Both the position numbers and the translations under genes were made by a program. From NCBI GenBank assembly GCA_963734865.1, contig CAVTIV010000010.1, positions 171,432 to 235,431 on the forward strand: a stretch of 64,000 nucleotides of DNA. Direction: 5' to 3'. The stretch is from CBDCUW01 sp963734865. Its GTDB lineage: Bacteria > Planctomycetota > Planctomycetia > Pirellulales > Pirellulaceae. Positions 1 through 9,482 of this stretch are shown piece by piece (the stretch's first letter is position 1; each line of letters begins with the position of its first letter). The notes below the pieces were generated by a model. That model was not told where the DNA came from and did not search any database. It saw nothing but the letters and a program-made list of their open reading frames with translations.

Positions 1-1079
1 TCTCGCTCCAAGACCGCTCGTCGGCTGAGTACCAGGTTCCCTCGACGCACGTTGGCTTCGGTCACCACACAGCGGAATTTCTGGTCAACGAACTCGCTCA
101 AGTCCTCGACACGATATTCGGTCACTTGGCTGATCGGGATGAAACCCTTCACGCCACCCACTTTGCACTCCAAACCACCGGCATTACTGCCGGTCACCGT
201 CACGTCCACGACCGAGCCTTCTTCCAGATCCTCCCAATCGCTGACGTCGACCGTGCCGCCGGGCAGCGACAGGACATAAAGTCCATCGTCGGAACTGATC
301 CCGCGAACAACCACTTCAACCGATTGGCCTGGCACCGGCTCTTCTTTGAATTGCACCAGAGGTACAAATCCCTCGTCCGGTCCGCCCAATGCCATGAACA
401 CACTGTCGTCGTGGATTTTCAAGACTTGGGCATGAACTCTGGCGCCCTCTTCGAGCGGCTCGCTTCGCGCCGGCATTCCGGCCGGCCCGCTGAGCATCGC
501 ATCAACATCCGCCGTGCCAAGCTGCGCCTCAAGCTCGGCCAAAATATCATCCGGTAGCGATGACCGACGATTGGGGACGGCGACTTTTGCCGAGCGCGGC
601 TGTTCAGCCCGCGGTTTCGCTTCGCCCGCCTGTTCGCCAGCAAGTCGGGGGCGTGGATGCTGCTTGCTTTTGTCCGCGTTGCCCTTGCTACCACCCTTCT
701 TCTGCTGCGGGCTCCCCAAGCTGGCGGCTTTTTGAAGTGCCTTGCCCGACGCCGTTGGTGACGAAGGCTTGGCCAGTCCTAAGCCACGCGCGGCAAGCGG
801 TCCGCTGCCACGACCGACCCTGGCAACACCGTCGCCAGGATGCTGATCAGTCGCAGTCGGTTCGCTCGCGGTGGCACCGGGAGCCGATGATGAAGCAGTA
901 TCCTCCACACTGACCGATCCCCCCTCGGCAACGGGCTCCGGCGATGTCGGCCGATTCGCTTGTGGCGCAGCGGACGGATCATCGAAGTCGTCTGTCGCAG
1001 CGTCGTCGATTGGTGTCGCCGCCTGCTTGACGTCACTCGGGGGGGAAGATTCGGGATTGGGTTGGTCGCCGATGCTCAT
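1..1079 (-). CDS. S1 RNA-binding domain protein (C-terminus beyond left edge)
   Basis: The reading frame starts at the ATG at 1079 and stays open to the window edge, giving 359 visible residues. The first ~200 residues are low-complexity, rich in Pro, Ala, Gly, Lys and Asp, and probably disordered. Two S1-type OB folds follow, at about residues 208-275 and 280-358. The second has the typical S1 course: a start like EGSVVDVTV, then GGVKGFIPISQV, then RGNLVLSRRAV. S1 domains bind single-stranded RNA, so a role in translation or RNA turnover is expected. The protein is not ribosomal protein S1 in the strict sense, because of its long N-terminal extension. Related planctomycete proteins are usually annotated 30S ribosomal protein S1 or S1 RNA-binding protein. 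The family call is safe; the exact role is inference. Confidence 0.9.
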   Translation of the reverse strand, partial: MSIGDQPNPESSPPSDVKQAATPIDDAATDDFDDPSAAPQANRPTSPEPVAEGGSVSVEDTASSSAPGATASEPTATDQHPGDGVARVGRGSGPLAARGLGLAKPSSPTASGKALQKAASLGSPQQKKGGSKGNADKSKQHPRPRLAGEQAGEAKPRAEQPRSAKVAVPNRRSSLPDDILAELEAQLGTADVDAMLSGPAGMPARSEPLEEGARVHAQVLKIHDDSVFMALGGPDEGFVPLVQFKEEPVPGQSVEVVVRGISSDDGLYVLSLPGGTVDVSDWEDLEEGSVVDVTVTGSNAGGLECKVGGVKGFIPISQVTEYRVEDLSEFVDQKFRCVVTEANVRRGNLVLSRRAVLER

Positions 1080-1373
1080 CGAATCAAATAGCGGCTAGCA
1101 GAGGAAATCGCTTGGTGAAAACAAGGTACCCCTTGTTGGAGTCCCGCAGTCTAACAATTCGCCCGCCGTGCCGGTAGCCTTCGCCCCGATCGACGGTCTC
1201 ACTACAGTTCCGATTCTGATTGGCGATCGTTCGATGGCGTCCAGCTCTTCCTAGCCGGTTTGACCAGAATTCGGTAATAAAGGTGTCAAACGACGCCTCC
1301 CCCGTTGATCACAGCCACGCCGACACATGGATCATCGCCAGACGGAGCGTTCCACCCAACCAAGAGCCATCCA

Positions 1374-1895
1374 ATGCCACAACTCGAATCGTCTGTTGCC
1401 AAAGTCTTGGCCACATTTTCACCCGAATTGCTCCAGGCGATCGAATCGGCCCCGTTGCCCGATTTGGACGAGGGTCCCCGTGACCCGGCTCTCCATCGGA
1501 TGCTCATGAAAGCCGATTTTGCCGATCGTTTGGGGATGACGCCGCAGCACCGTCGAGCCGAATGTATCAGTGGGCTGTGGTTGCTCGCCGGAGATCTCGA
1601 CCGCAGCCACTCGATTAGCCAAGCCATCGACAATCCCGAAGGGAGTTTCTGGCATGGGATCATGCATCGGCGCGAAGGAGATTTTGGAAACGCGAAGTAC
1701 TGGTTCCGACGCGTGGGACCCCACCGAGTCATCGATCAGATTGTCGATCTAGCAGCCGACACCTATCACAACCCATTCCAGTTCGTCGACGCGTGCAGCG
1801 CAGCCAGTCGTAGCAGCCATGACGATTATGCCGTCTGCCAGCGTACGCAATGGTTGGAATGGCAAGCCTTAACGGCGTTTTGCGTTTGCGGTTAA
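1374..1895 (+). CDS. Conserved hypothetical protein, TPR-like
   Basis: This 173-residue protein has no signal peptide or membrane segment. The chosen start is the ATG at 1374 (MPQLESS). An earlier in-frame start at 1305 would add a poorly structured extension. The central part has the signature GSFWHGIMHRREGDFGNAKYWFRRVG at about residues 92-117, which I recognise as typical of a conserved family of unknown function in planctomycetes and some other bacteria. The repeated pattern of load/reward helices suggests a TPR-like fold. It is transcribed divergently from the S1 gene, with ~290 bp of apparently non-coding DNA between them. No function can be assigned. Confidence 0.8.
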   Translation: MPQLESSVAKVLATFSPELLQAIESAPLPDLDEGPRDPALHRMLMKADFADRLGMTPQHRRAECISGLWLLAGDLDRSHSISQAIDNPEGSFWHGIMHRREGDFGNAKYWFRRVGPHRVIDQIVDLAADTYHNPFQFVDACSAASRSSHDDYAVCQRTQWLEWQALTAFCVCG

Positions 1896-2300
1896 GCGCA
1901 GAGTTCGGATACCGATTCAACCCGCTTCGCCCCATTGTCGATAGGCTGTTAAGTACCAAGATGTGCGGAGATCGCTACATTGTGTGGGGCAAGTTGCTCT
2001 CTGGATTTCTTGGGCAATTACGATCCGGGTTTCCCCGATGGCAGTCGTTTCGCGGCAGTCGTCGGGGTATACAAATCCGGGTCGTTTTTTTATGCGCGGT
2101 GGTAACCGGTCGACGTGTGTTGCGTGAATGCAACATTCCCGCTGCAACCAGGCAGCACGCCTGACGCCGACCGGATTCTTCTAAGTGGTTGGCCGCAAAC
2201 ACTTTCGGACCCGCTAGCGGCGTGTGCATGCAGCGCTGGCACGAGTCATGCATTGCGTCCAAGTCGGTTCTGTATTCATCCGACCACTCCCCCGCTCGCC
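1896..2300. other. Intergenic region, no gene recognised
   Basis: About 400 bp between two same-strand hypothetical genes. The overlapping reading frames here lack family features. A short hairpin (CCCCGA ... TCGGGG, about 2034-2076) lies before a T-run at about 2085-2091 and could end the upstream transcript. The spacing is loose, so this is weak evidence. Confidence 0.4.
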
Positions 2301-3179
2301 ATGCACTGCGTCCTCATTGCCGACATCGCTGCACTCGTATCCCAGCACGGCCCGGCCGTGCTTTATCGCCGCGATGCGATTCCGCCCGAAGCCGTCACCG
2401 CCTATTGGGCCAGCAATCGCACGCGATTCGAGCTCTGGCATCAAACGATGTCGCGATATCAATCCGCCCAGCAGTCAGGTGAGTCGATGATCCTAAGAAA
2501 CTGGTGGCGCGAACACATTGTCGTGTTGGAGGAAGTCCTGGTCACCGAGATCTTGACCCGGGTGATCGCCGCACTGGCCGCCGGACTGGACGAGGCAAGT
2601 GATTCCGATGAGATCGCGCCGGTCACCCACGCGGTTCATCTGTCGCACTTAGAGGCGCGCAACCGAGTCCAGCAAATGATGCTGTTCGGTCGCGGCAATT
2701 CGGTGCAAGATGCCGTGCGGCTGAACCGGCTGAGACAAGGCGTGGAACGCTGGACCGACGCATTGATCGGACGAATGTCCGTTCAATCACCGACCACCAT
2801 CCGATACGCCATCAATCCTCGGCGGGCAAATGTCTACGCCGAAGAGATGCGTGTGTATGGTCACGGACCCTCTCGTGACACCGCTTCCTGGCTGATGAAC
2901 GCGGCGATGCACGATATGCTTCGCCAGCGCACCTCTCGCGTTGCCGCACTTCCCGAAGCGAATCGCAATGTCGCCCAAAGCGTGCTGTTGATGCTTCGCC
3001 CCGATCTGTTTGACAGCGTCGGCACACTGAAATCGTTGTGGCTTCACCGAATGCAAATCGATACCGATCGAACCAATCGTGTGCTCGATGAATTGAACGC
3101 GCCCGACATCGACGATGCGGCAACGGCAACCGGAATCGAGATGACGCACGAATCCTACTTCGAACGCTGGTACTTGTAA
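2301..3179 (+). CDS. Hypothetical protein, all-helical
   Basis: I take the start as the ATG at 2301 (MHCVLIADIAALV), giving 292 residues. The frame is open further upstream, but that extension is Cys/Pro/Ser-rich and looks non-coding. No signal peptide or membrane helix is visible. The sequence is rich in Arg, Ala and Leu and reads as mainly helical, with many charged helices (for example around RLNRLRQGVERW). I do not recognise the family. Codon use and length support a real gene. The 100 bp that follow are a convergent gap to the small secreted protein. Confidence 0.7.
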   Translation: MHCVLIADIAALVSQHGPAVLYRRDAIPPEAVTAYWASNRTRFELWHQTMSRYQSAQQSGESMILRNWWREHIVVLEEVLVTEILTRVIAALAAGLDEASDSDEIAPVTHAVHLSHLEARNRVQQMMLFGRGNSVQDAVRLNRLRQGVERWTDALIGRMSVQSPTTIRYAINPRRANVYAEEMRVYGHGPSRDTASWLMNAAMHDMLRQRTSRVAALPEANRNVAQSVLLMLRPDLFDSVGTLKSLWLHRMQIDTDRTNRVLDELNAPDIDDAATATGIEMTHESYFERWYL

Positions 3180-3280
3180 GTTTGACCGAGCGCGAGCCAA
3201 AAGGGTTCACGAACTTCCAACGCGAGTCCAATCGCAGAACGGGCATCCTATCCCCGTTCGCGTTGCGTTCTTGAGTTCGG

Positions 3281-3619
3281 CTAGAATCCAAATGCGAATG
3301 AACCGCCGCCGGCCCACGTACCATGACCGGACGAAAAGTTTACGCCAGAGGACACGTTTGACTGCGGGCGAAAATAGCCATCCGGCGTACCGCCGAAGGC
3401 AAAGCTACGGCCGAACGTGAGCGCGAATCCGTTCCCCCGAATCTGTTCCGCTTGGCGATCGGAAATCGCGATCATGCCACTGAGTCCCATCGCGGCCAGT
3501 TGGCCGGCAGACAGGTTTCCGTTTTCTGTTGATTTCCCGCCTGGCTCGCCCGCAGACGCTCCTGAGGCAGAAATAACTAGCGCCACTGTCACCACGGTTG
3601 CAAATACTAGAGCCTTCAT
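3281..3619 (-). CDS. Small secreted Gly/Ser/Phe-rich protein
   Basis: A 112-residue protein starting MKALVFATVVTVALVISASG, a clear Sec signal peptide with a likely cleavage after ASA at about residue 23. The mature part contains LAAMGLSGMIAISDRQAEQIRGNGFA and then a Gly/Phe/Ser-rich tail ending FAFGF. Small exported proteins with a segment like L-MGL-GM---SD----IRG followed by a glycine-rich tail recur in planctomycete genomes, but I know of no assigned function. A surface or matrix role, or a secreted peptide precursor, is possible. The terminal Phe recalls outer-membrane export signals, but the protein is too short to be a beta-barrel. Confidence 0.75.
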   Translation of the reverse strand: MKALVFATVVTVALVISASGASAGEPGGKSTENGNLSAGQLAAMGLSGMIAISDRQAEQIRGNGFALTFGRSFAFGGTPDGYFRPQSNVSSGVNFSSGHGTWAGGGSFAFGF

Positions 3620-3880
3620 TTTTTACCTCTCACCACGTCGTTGAAAACAAGTAGTCGCCGTCCTACGCATCCGATTGGACGCCGTCAAAGTCGTTCAATT
3701 GCACGGCTTTGTCGGGGCGAAACGGAGCTACGGTTGTCGCGATTCTATCGGCCGCCAACCCAGATGCAACGATTCTAGCGGTCTTTTCCGGGACTTTTCC
3801 TCGCTCTTCTTCCATCCATCATCTCGAACCGAACGAAGACCAACCGTTCCCCCTGCGAGCGTACCGAAAACACGTTGCCG

Positions 3881-4249
3881 CTAAACCAGCGAGGCAATTC
3901 GGTCGACCGATGTTCTCAATGACCGAGCGGCCATCACGAAATTCGTGTGACCACTCACCTCGGGCTGAATCTCTTCATACAACTCGGTCGCACGACGCAA
4001 ACGGGACATCTTCTTCTTGGCCATCTTCAAATAGACGGCCGGATCAGCGACTTCGTTCAACGGCCCGACGGCCAAAATGAAATCGTACAGGTCTCGCACC
4101 ACCGCTCTTAACTCTTCGTCGTCCTCCGCCTCGTCGACGTGCTTCAAGAATGTACGAACCATCCAGACATGCGCGATCTCGGTGTCAATCGCGCGGACAC
4201 GATCCATTGGACCCGAGCCATCCGAGTCGCCAGCAACCGCCGAGTCCAT
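3881..4249 (-). CDS. Small cytosolic helical protein, translationally coupled
   Basis: A 122-residue protein beginning MDSAVAGDSDGSG. The frame is open further upstream, but that part is only the shadow of the preceding membrane-protein gene. The start at 4249 shares one base with the stop of that gene (TGATG), a classic coupling arrangement, and this decides the start. The body (MDRVRAIDTEIAHVW ... ELYEEIQPEVSG) is helical and charged, with no recognisable catalytic motif. Coupling suggests it works with, or in fixed ratio to, the membrane protein. Function unknown. Confidence 0.7.
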   Translation of the reverse strand: MDSAVAGDSDGSGPMDRVRAIDTEIAHVWMVRTFLKHVDEAEDDEELRAVVRDLYDFILAVGPLNEVADPAVYLKMAKKKMSRLRRATELYEEIQPEVSGHTNFVMAARSLRTSVDRIASLV

Positions 4250-4860
4250 CAGCCTGCCGACTCCGGTTCGGCGCTGGTAACCCCCGGCTGTTCTGACTCG
4301 GCGTGATCGGCTTGTGTCGTGGCCGCCGCGGGCGGAACGACCGCGGGAGCCGCATGTGCGTGCGGTGTGTTCATCGCAACGATCACAACTCCAACCACCG
4401 TCAACAACATTCCGACCCACAACAAAGGATGAACGGTGGCGTTGCCTTGCAATCGAATCAGCGACACCAGCGCCGTTACCGACACCGCTCCTCCGAACAC
4501 GATTGGCATCACTAGCAACGCATTGCCGCGACTCGTCATCATCGCAGTGGTCAAGCACAAAGCACCCGCAGCGCCGAGCACCCCCGCCAAGAAACCCCAT
4601 TTCGCGGTCGGAAAGTGATCACCGCTGTAACTGAAGCTGTCTCCTTTGATTTTCATCATCAGCAGTCCGCCGGCGATCGCGATCACCAAATAAGCGATCC
4701 CGATGAACACGTATGGCTTGAACGGAGTCCACCCGTCCGGTGGAAGCAATGGCCGCCCGTCAACCCGAGGTGTCTGAGCGTTCCCAATCGTTGGCCCATA
4801 ACATCCCCAGAATATCGCGGTGCCAACGGCAAAAAGAATCGGAATCAACATTTTGTTCAT
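4249..4860 (-). CDS. DMT/EamA-like integral membrane protein
   Basis: A 203-residue membrane protein with about five hydrophobic helices (near residues 5-20, 50-70, 87-107, 113-135 and 145-163), then a short Ala/Pro/His/Glu-rich cytosolic tail. Its size, and the first helix with a Trp-Gly-Cys-Tyr-Gly pattern followed by a short loop, resemble half-size members of the drug/metabolite transporter superfamily. Similar planctomycete proteins are annotated EamA-like or hypothetical. The substrate is unknown. It is the first gene of a two-gene unit with the small helical protein. Confidence 0.75.
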   Translation of the reverse strand: MNKMLIPILFAVGTAIFWGCYGPTIGNAQTPRVDGRPLLPPDGWTPFKPYVFIGIAYLVIAIAGGLLMMKIKGDSFSYSGDHFPTAKWGFLAGVLGAAGALCLTTAMMTSRGNALLVMPIVFGGAVSVTALVSLIRLQGNATVHPLLWVGMLLTVVGVVIVAMNTPHAHAAPAVVPPAAATTQADHAESEQPGVTSAEPESAG

Positions 4861-4906
4861 GAATACCTCTGGGAGGGGAATGGATCAGCGAACGGGTGCT
4901 GCATTG

Positions 4907-5998
4907 TCACACGTTGAACAGGAAGTGGCAAATATCCCCATCCTGCATCACGTAGTTCTTTCCTTCTACACGTAGTTTACCGGCTTGGCGAATCTCTTTC
5001 TCACTGCCGTACTGCTCCAAGTCCTCAAGCGTGTAGACCTCGACACGGATAAAGCCTCGCTCGAAGTCGCTGTGGATCACTCCCGCCGCTTGCGGGGCGG
5101 TGGCTCCGACCGGAACCGGCCAGGCACGGACTTCTTTTTCGCCGGCGGTGAAATAACTTTGCAATCCGAGCGTTCGGTACGCTTCTTGGGCGATCTGGCA
5201 CAGTGCCGGCTGCTCCAGTCCAAGATCGGTGAGCATCTCGGCGCGATCTTGATCATCGAGCTCGGCGATCTCCGCTTCAATCTTGGCACACACGCAAACC
5301 ACGCCGGCTCCCGTTTTCTCGGCATACCTTCGCACCGCCTGGACCAACGGATGCTGGCCCGCCAAGTCACCCTCGCCGACGTTCGCCACATACAGGACCG
5401 GCTTGGCCGTCATCAGCCCATAGCTGGATATCGCCTTGCTCTCGGCATCGCTTAGCGGCAGCGTTCGTAGTGGTAAGTCTTGGGCAAGATGCGCGTTGCA
5501 CTTTTCGATCACCGACACTCGCAATTTCGCCTCTTTGTCGCCGCTGCGAGCGGTGCGTTGGGCCTTGCCGAGTGAATTTTCCAGCGTTTGAATGTCCGCC
5601 AACATCAGCTCGGTTTCGATCGTTTCAATGTCCGAAATGGGGTCGATCGTACCAGCCACATGGACAACATCGGGATCCTCGAAACATCGCACGACCTGGA
5701 TGATCGCGTCGACCTCCCGAATGTGACTGAGAAACTTATTACCCAAGCCCTCACCTTCACTTGCTCCTTTGACAATCCCCGCGATATCGACGAGTTTGAG
5801 TGCGGCGGGAATGATCTTCTGGGGAACGATGTATTTGGTGATTCGCCCCAGTCGCGCATCGGGAACGTTCACAATTCCCTCATTGGGCTCGATCGTGCAA
5901 AACGGATAGTTTTCGCTTTGCGCCGACTGAGAGCTGGTCAAGGCGTTGAACAGGGTACTCTTACCGACGTTGGGTAAGCCAACAATCCCGGCTTCCAT
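4907..5998 (-). CDS. ychF: Redox-regulated ATPase YchF (Obg family)
   Basis: A 363-residue protein, the normal YchF length. The P-loop GLPNVGKST is at residues 7-15. The G3 motif appears as DIAG and is followed by IVKGASEGEGLGNKFLSHIREVDAI, a YchF hallmark. The usual NKxD is replaced by N-x-x-E type residues (VANVGEGD), which in this family gives preference for ATP over GTP. The C-terminal TGS domain carries SDFERGFIRVEVY and ends CHFLFNV. YchF binds ribosomes and influences translation and stress responses. The start is the ATG at 5998; no better upstream start exists. It is probably monocistronic. Confidence 0.97.
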   Translation of the reverse strand: MEAGIVGLPNVGKSTLFNALTSSQSAQSENYPFCTIEPNEGIVNVPDARLGRITKYIVPQKIIPAALKLVDIAGIVKGASEGEGLGNKFLSHIREVDAIIQVVRCFEDPDVVHVAGTIDPISDIETIETELMLADIQTLENSLGKAQRTARSGDKEAKLRVSVIEKCNAHLAQDLPLRTLPLSDAESKAISSYGLMTAKPVLYVANVGEGDLAGQHPLVQAVRRYAEKTGAGVVCVCAKIEAEIAELDDQDRAEMLTDLGLEQPALCQIAQEAYRTLGLQSYFTAGEKEVRAWPVPVGATAPQAAGVIHSDFERGFIRVEVYTLEDLEQYGSEKEIRQAGKLRVEGKNYVMQDGDICHFLFNV

Positions 5999-6207
5999 GG
6001 CTTTCTTGCTTCAAATCTTTGGTGGCAGAATCGAATCCAGACGAATCGTATCAGCCAGAACAGATTGATCGAAGGTGGGCACGTTCGGCGAGTCGCCAAG
6101 ATCGATCGCCTGCGGCCATACCGCTGCGGCGCATCGGCCGCCCCCATCCATCGATCCCCCATGGGAAACAAATATTTTAAAGATTTGCTGGAGATTCGCG
6201 GCAGGGT

Positions 6208-6975
6208 TTGCCGATCACTTTCCTTTGCAAGACGCATTTCGTTGAATGTTTCAAGGACGAAGCTGGTAGCCGCTCTATCGCCCAGCTTTTCTCGCTAGGG
6301 TGGTGGCGCATCCCTTCCATCCACCCAGCTCCGAGCCCTCCCTTGCGAACTCTCACTCTTGGCGTGCTAATTGTCACCGGCGGTACCTTGGCCGCACTTC
6401 CCTTCCGTCGTTACCAGTCCATTCGGGACGCGTCGTCAGGACCCGTTCAGACGACCGGACCCACGGAATCCGCCTTGGGGAGCTCGAAGCTGGAAATGCT
6501 GGTCGACCTCAACGCCAGCGAGGCTCGACGCGACGCCAGCCCGGTCGACATCCTGGCGATGGAACTGTCTGCCGGTGCTGCCTCGACCCCGCCGCCAAAC
6601 CGACACGTCTCGATTCCGCTGACCTACGAAGACTTGGCAGTGCCGATCGATCATCCCGATGCGATCGCGCAACGATTCAATGCCGCCGTCGGTCTCAATC
6701 CCACCGTCGATGCCCACCAAGTTCCGCTTCAAGACGAGCAATCCGCTGGCCTGGTGATGCCGCGGCTCGAGTCGCTTACGCTGTCGCAACAAGACGAAAT
6801 CCAATCGCTCGTCTCTGTGATCGACGCCCGTAATACAACTGTTCAAGCAGACACGGGCGTCATTCCCCGTTCGGCAACACTGGCCAGCGCGAGTTCACGG
6901 GAACGAAACATTCAGCGATTCCCGGCAAGTGAATCGTCGCCACGCGAGAAACATTGGATTCGTCAGCCGGAATGA
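6208..6975 (+). CDS. Hypothetical membrane-anchored or secreted protein
   Basis: The frame spans up to 255 codons from 6208. A hydrophobic stretch (LTLGVLIVTGGTLAALPF) follows a basic/aromatic stretch, and a TTG at 6343 just before it would give a compact N-terminal signal/anchor, so the true start is uncertain. The rest is a soluble, proline- and serine-rich domain containing LTYEDLAVPIDHPDAIAQRFNAAVGLNP. I cannot place it in a family. Codon use favours this frame over the overlapping ones. It converges with the RNase HII-like gene, with a 5 bp gap. Confidence 0.6.
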   Translation: MPITFLCKTHFVECFKDEAGSRSIAQLFSLGWWRIPSIHPAPSPPLRTLTLGVLIVTGGTLAALPFRRYQSIRDASSGPVQTTGPTESALGSSKLEMLVDLNASEARRDASPVDILAMELSAGAASTPPPNRHVSIPLTYEDLAVPIDHPDAIAQRFNAAVGLNPTVDAHQVPLQDEQSAGLVMPRLESLTLSQQDEIQSLVSVIDARNTTVQADTGVIPRSATLASASSRERNIQRFPASESSPREKHWIRQPE

Positions 6976-6980
6976 ACGGC

Positions 6981-7949
6981 TTACCGTGATCGCACCAATC
7001 GATCTCTGGAAATGTTTTCTCGCTGGACGATGTCCGCGATCTGCTCGAGGAACCGATCTGCGTCGACTGGATACCCGGCGGTCGGCTTGAGCGGTGTGCT
7101 GCCCCGATGCCGTTCGCCGAAATAACCGTTGAACGATTCCATGAACCGCTCTCGCAAGTACTTGGCATGAATCGACGAAAACGCGACGGGCGTGAACGAG
7201 TCCCCGTTGACCGTGAAATGAACCGTCACCGTCTGACGGCTGCCGCCGGTGGACGACATTGCCAGACGATAAACGCTTTGTCGGTTCGATTCCGAAACCA
7301 CCTGCACGATCGCCTCGGGAAAAGTATGCTGCAACACGCCGGCATAAAACTTTCGCCCGCCATGCCGATCACAGAACACCGCAGCGGAGGGTTGCTGGCG
7401 GCCATGCTTTGCCAGTAACGTCCGCACGAGTGCTAAGGTCGATTCGGACAACAGCTCCGCCTTGTTCGCCCCCGCACCGCAAGCCTGATTGAATCGGGCA
7501 GCCGTGATCACGCGAGCTTGCGTGTCAACCTGGCGGACGCCCGATTGGCCCCAAACCGTTCGCATCGCGTCGGTCGCCGCCGGCTCCAAAAAAGATCGGC
7601 CTGCCAGTCGATCCAACCATGAAGTTCTCACGATTGACTCGAAGTCTTCGCCCGCCAGAAGCGGCAGAATCGCCGGTAGCGTTGATTCGCGCCGCCCGCA
7701 CCAATGATGGCTGGCGCTAACGGCCGCGTGCAGCATCTGCAAGCCGTCACCCGATTGATAAACGGCCTTGGAGTCCTCGATCACGACCTGAGTCCCGTCG
7801 CACTCCTGAGCGGTACGCAACTCGCCGAAAAGTGTGTCCAATCGAGCCTGGTCGATGCGCTCGAGCGGCACTTCCCAGGCCGTCGCAACGATGATCAATG
7901 GGCCCAACTTCGGGCCGTACCCTGCTTCATCGATTGCGATCAATAACAT
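6981..7949 (-). CDS. Divergent RNase HII-like protein
   Basis: I choose the ATG at 7949 (MLLIAIDEAGYGP), giving 322 residues; the longer frame to 8063 adds a Pro/Arg-rich stretch not typical of the family. The N-terminus IDEAGYGPKLGPL matches the RNase HII active-site motif (DEAGRGP in most members). EDSKAVY corresponds to the DSKKL motif, FCDRHGG supplies a further acidic residue, and SSIHAKYLRERF matches the conserved S-I-x-A-K-x-x-R-x-x segment near the C-terminus. RNase HII cleaves RNA of RNA/DNA hybrids and single ribonucleotides in DNA. The protein is ~100 residues longer than typical RNase HII, with inserts between the motifs, so substrate specificity may differ. Confidence 0.75.
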   Translation of the reverse strand: MLLIAIDEAGYGPKLGPLIIVATAWEVPLERIDQARLDTLFGELRTAQECDGTQVVIEDSKAVYQSGDGLQMLHAAVSASHHWCGRRESTLPAILPLLAGEDFESIVRTSWLDRLAGRSFLEPAATDAMRTVWGQSGVRQVDTQARVITAARFNQACGAGANKAELLSESTLALVRTLLAKHGRQQPSAAVFCDRHGGRKFYAGVLQHTFPEAIVQVVSESNRQSVYRLAMSSTGGSRQTVTVHFTVNGDSFTPVAFSSIHAKYLRERFMESFNGYFGERHRGSTPLKPTAGYPVDADRFLEQIADIVQRENISRDRLVRSR

Positions 7950-8107
7950 CGTCTTCTGCCCTATCAGCGAACCGGGGTCTGGAACGGGAACCCAAAGCTG
8001 ACCAGATTTTTCGCCGTTGACAATGCGGGACCGAGGACGCGGGATCGACTTGCAATCAGTCAATTCTCGGGATCATCCTTGTGGCAAGCCGAAACAAGAA
8101 CGCCGCA

Positions 8108-9313
8108 CTAAACCAAGCCGTTCTCGGTTCTGGCTAACGAATCACGCTTGGAATAGGCATCCATGACTTCCGGACAAGAAAGCAGCACATCAACGACGTC
8201 CGCAGCCCACTGAGATCCACGACCCTTCTCGAAAATCGTGATGACTTTTTCAAGTGGCATTCCGGTGCGATAGGGCCGATCACTGGTCATCGCGTCAAAC
8301 GCATCGGCGACTGCCAACACCTGGGCATCACGGGGGATCGATTCCCCACACAACCCGTCGGGATATCCAGTTCCGTCCCAGGATTCATGATGATGGCGAA
8401 CGGCCGGCAGAATCTTGCGGAATTGACGGATGCCCTGCAGGATCTCGTACCCCAACACAGGATGCTGTTTGATCTTCTCGAACTCTTCATCAGTCAACTG
8501 GCCGGGCTTTCGCAGCACCGAGTCTTCCACTCCGATTTTGCCGATATCGTGAAGAATCCCTGCCATCCGAATCGTCGCGATATGGTCTGAGTCAAAGTTC
8601 AGACGCTCGGCAAGTTCAACAGCCAGATCGGCCACCCGCGAACTGTGCCCGCAGGTGTAGGCGTCTTTCGCATCCAATGCCGAGACCAACGACTGAATCG
8701 TTCCCTCGAACATTTGTTGCATCTCGCGATACTGACGCTGATTGATGAGATGTGCGCCCAGCATCATCGAGGTAGACCTCATCAAGTCCGCTTCGATCGT
8801 TCCGAATTCAGATTGCTCGATCGAACGCACCGCGATCATCCGTCCCAGGTAGGCCCCTTGTCGTTCGATCGGAACAACCACCGTACGCACCTGCTCTCCT
8901 GCCTGCAGAGGTGTGTTGGAGATCGCGATTCGCCCAGCAGTCGATTCATCCGACCTGCGATTGGCCGCGTCGATCGCTTGTTGCGCGACCATCTGCAGCC
9001 AAGCAAGCGGCCGGGTTTCACCAGCCTGATATAACGCCGCATCGATCTGAGACTCTTCGTCCGCCGCCAAGTCGATCGCCAAAGTTTCGGCGCAGATACA
9101 GGGTGCCAACTCCGCTAATAACGACTCACAGATGACTTGCGAGTCTTCACCCAGGGTCAGCCGTTCGCTGAGCTGGTGGATGAGCGTGAGTTCCTCGAAC
9201 TTGACGGTCAATGCTTCCGCAAGACGCTCCACTTCCCCGTCCAAGTGTACCGTGCTTGCGATTGGGACAGCCCACGCCGATGGGGCGTTCGAGGTGGTAT
9301 CGTCATTGAGCAT
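8108..9313 (-). CDS. GAF-like / HD-GYP domain phosphodiesterase
   Basis: The start is taken at the ATG at 9313 (MLNDDTTSNAPS), giving 401 residues; the preceding codons are basic and unlike a family N-terminus. Residues ~40-195 form a GAF-like sensory domain. The rest is an HD-GYP domain: HDIGKIG at about 255-261, then HHESWDGTGYPDG (~307-319) and AQVLAVADAFDAMTSDRPYR. All metal-ligand His/Asp residues that I can check are present. HD-GYP proteins hydrolyse cyclic di-GMP or related dinucleotides. With no receiver domain, the input is probably a ligand bound by the GAF-like part. No obvious operon partner. Confidence 0.92.
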   Translation of the reverse strand: MLNDDTTSNAPSAWAVPIASTVHLDGEVERLAEALTVKFEELTLIHQLSERLTLGEDSQVICESLLAELAPCICAETLAIDLAADEESQIDAALYQAGETRPLAWLQMVAQQAIDAANRRSDESTAGRIAISNTPLQAGEQVRTVVVPIERQGAYLGRMIAVRSIEQSEFGTIEADLMRSTSMMLGAHLINQRQYREMQQMFEGTIQSLVSALDAKDAYTCGHSSRVADLAVELAERLNFDSDHIATIRMAGILHDIGKIGVEDSVLRKPGQLTDEEFEKIKQHPVLGYEILQGIRQFRKILPAVRHHHESWDGTGYPDGLCGESIPRDAQVLAVADAFDAMTSDRPYRTGMPLEKVITIFEKGRGSQWAADVVDVLLSCPEVMDAYSKRDSLARTENGLV

Positions 9314-9482
9314 GGTACGTTTCGCTCGGAATTGGCGCATGATCCCGCCGCTAACACAAAACGGGCACGTGACAAGCTTACGTCGTCGTCGCACATCCAG
9401 GCCCGCAAAAGTGCCCGACCCCATTCGATCGGATCCCCAAAACCCTGCAATCGGGGAAAGCTTGATCCAGTCGTAACGATTG

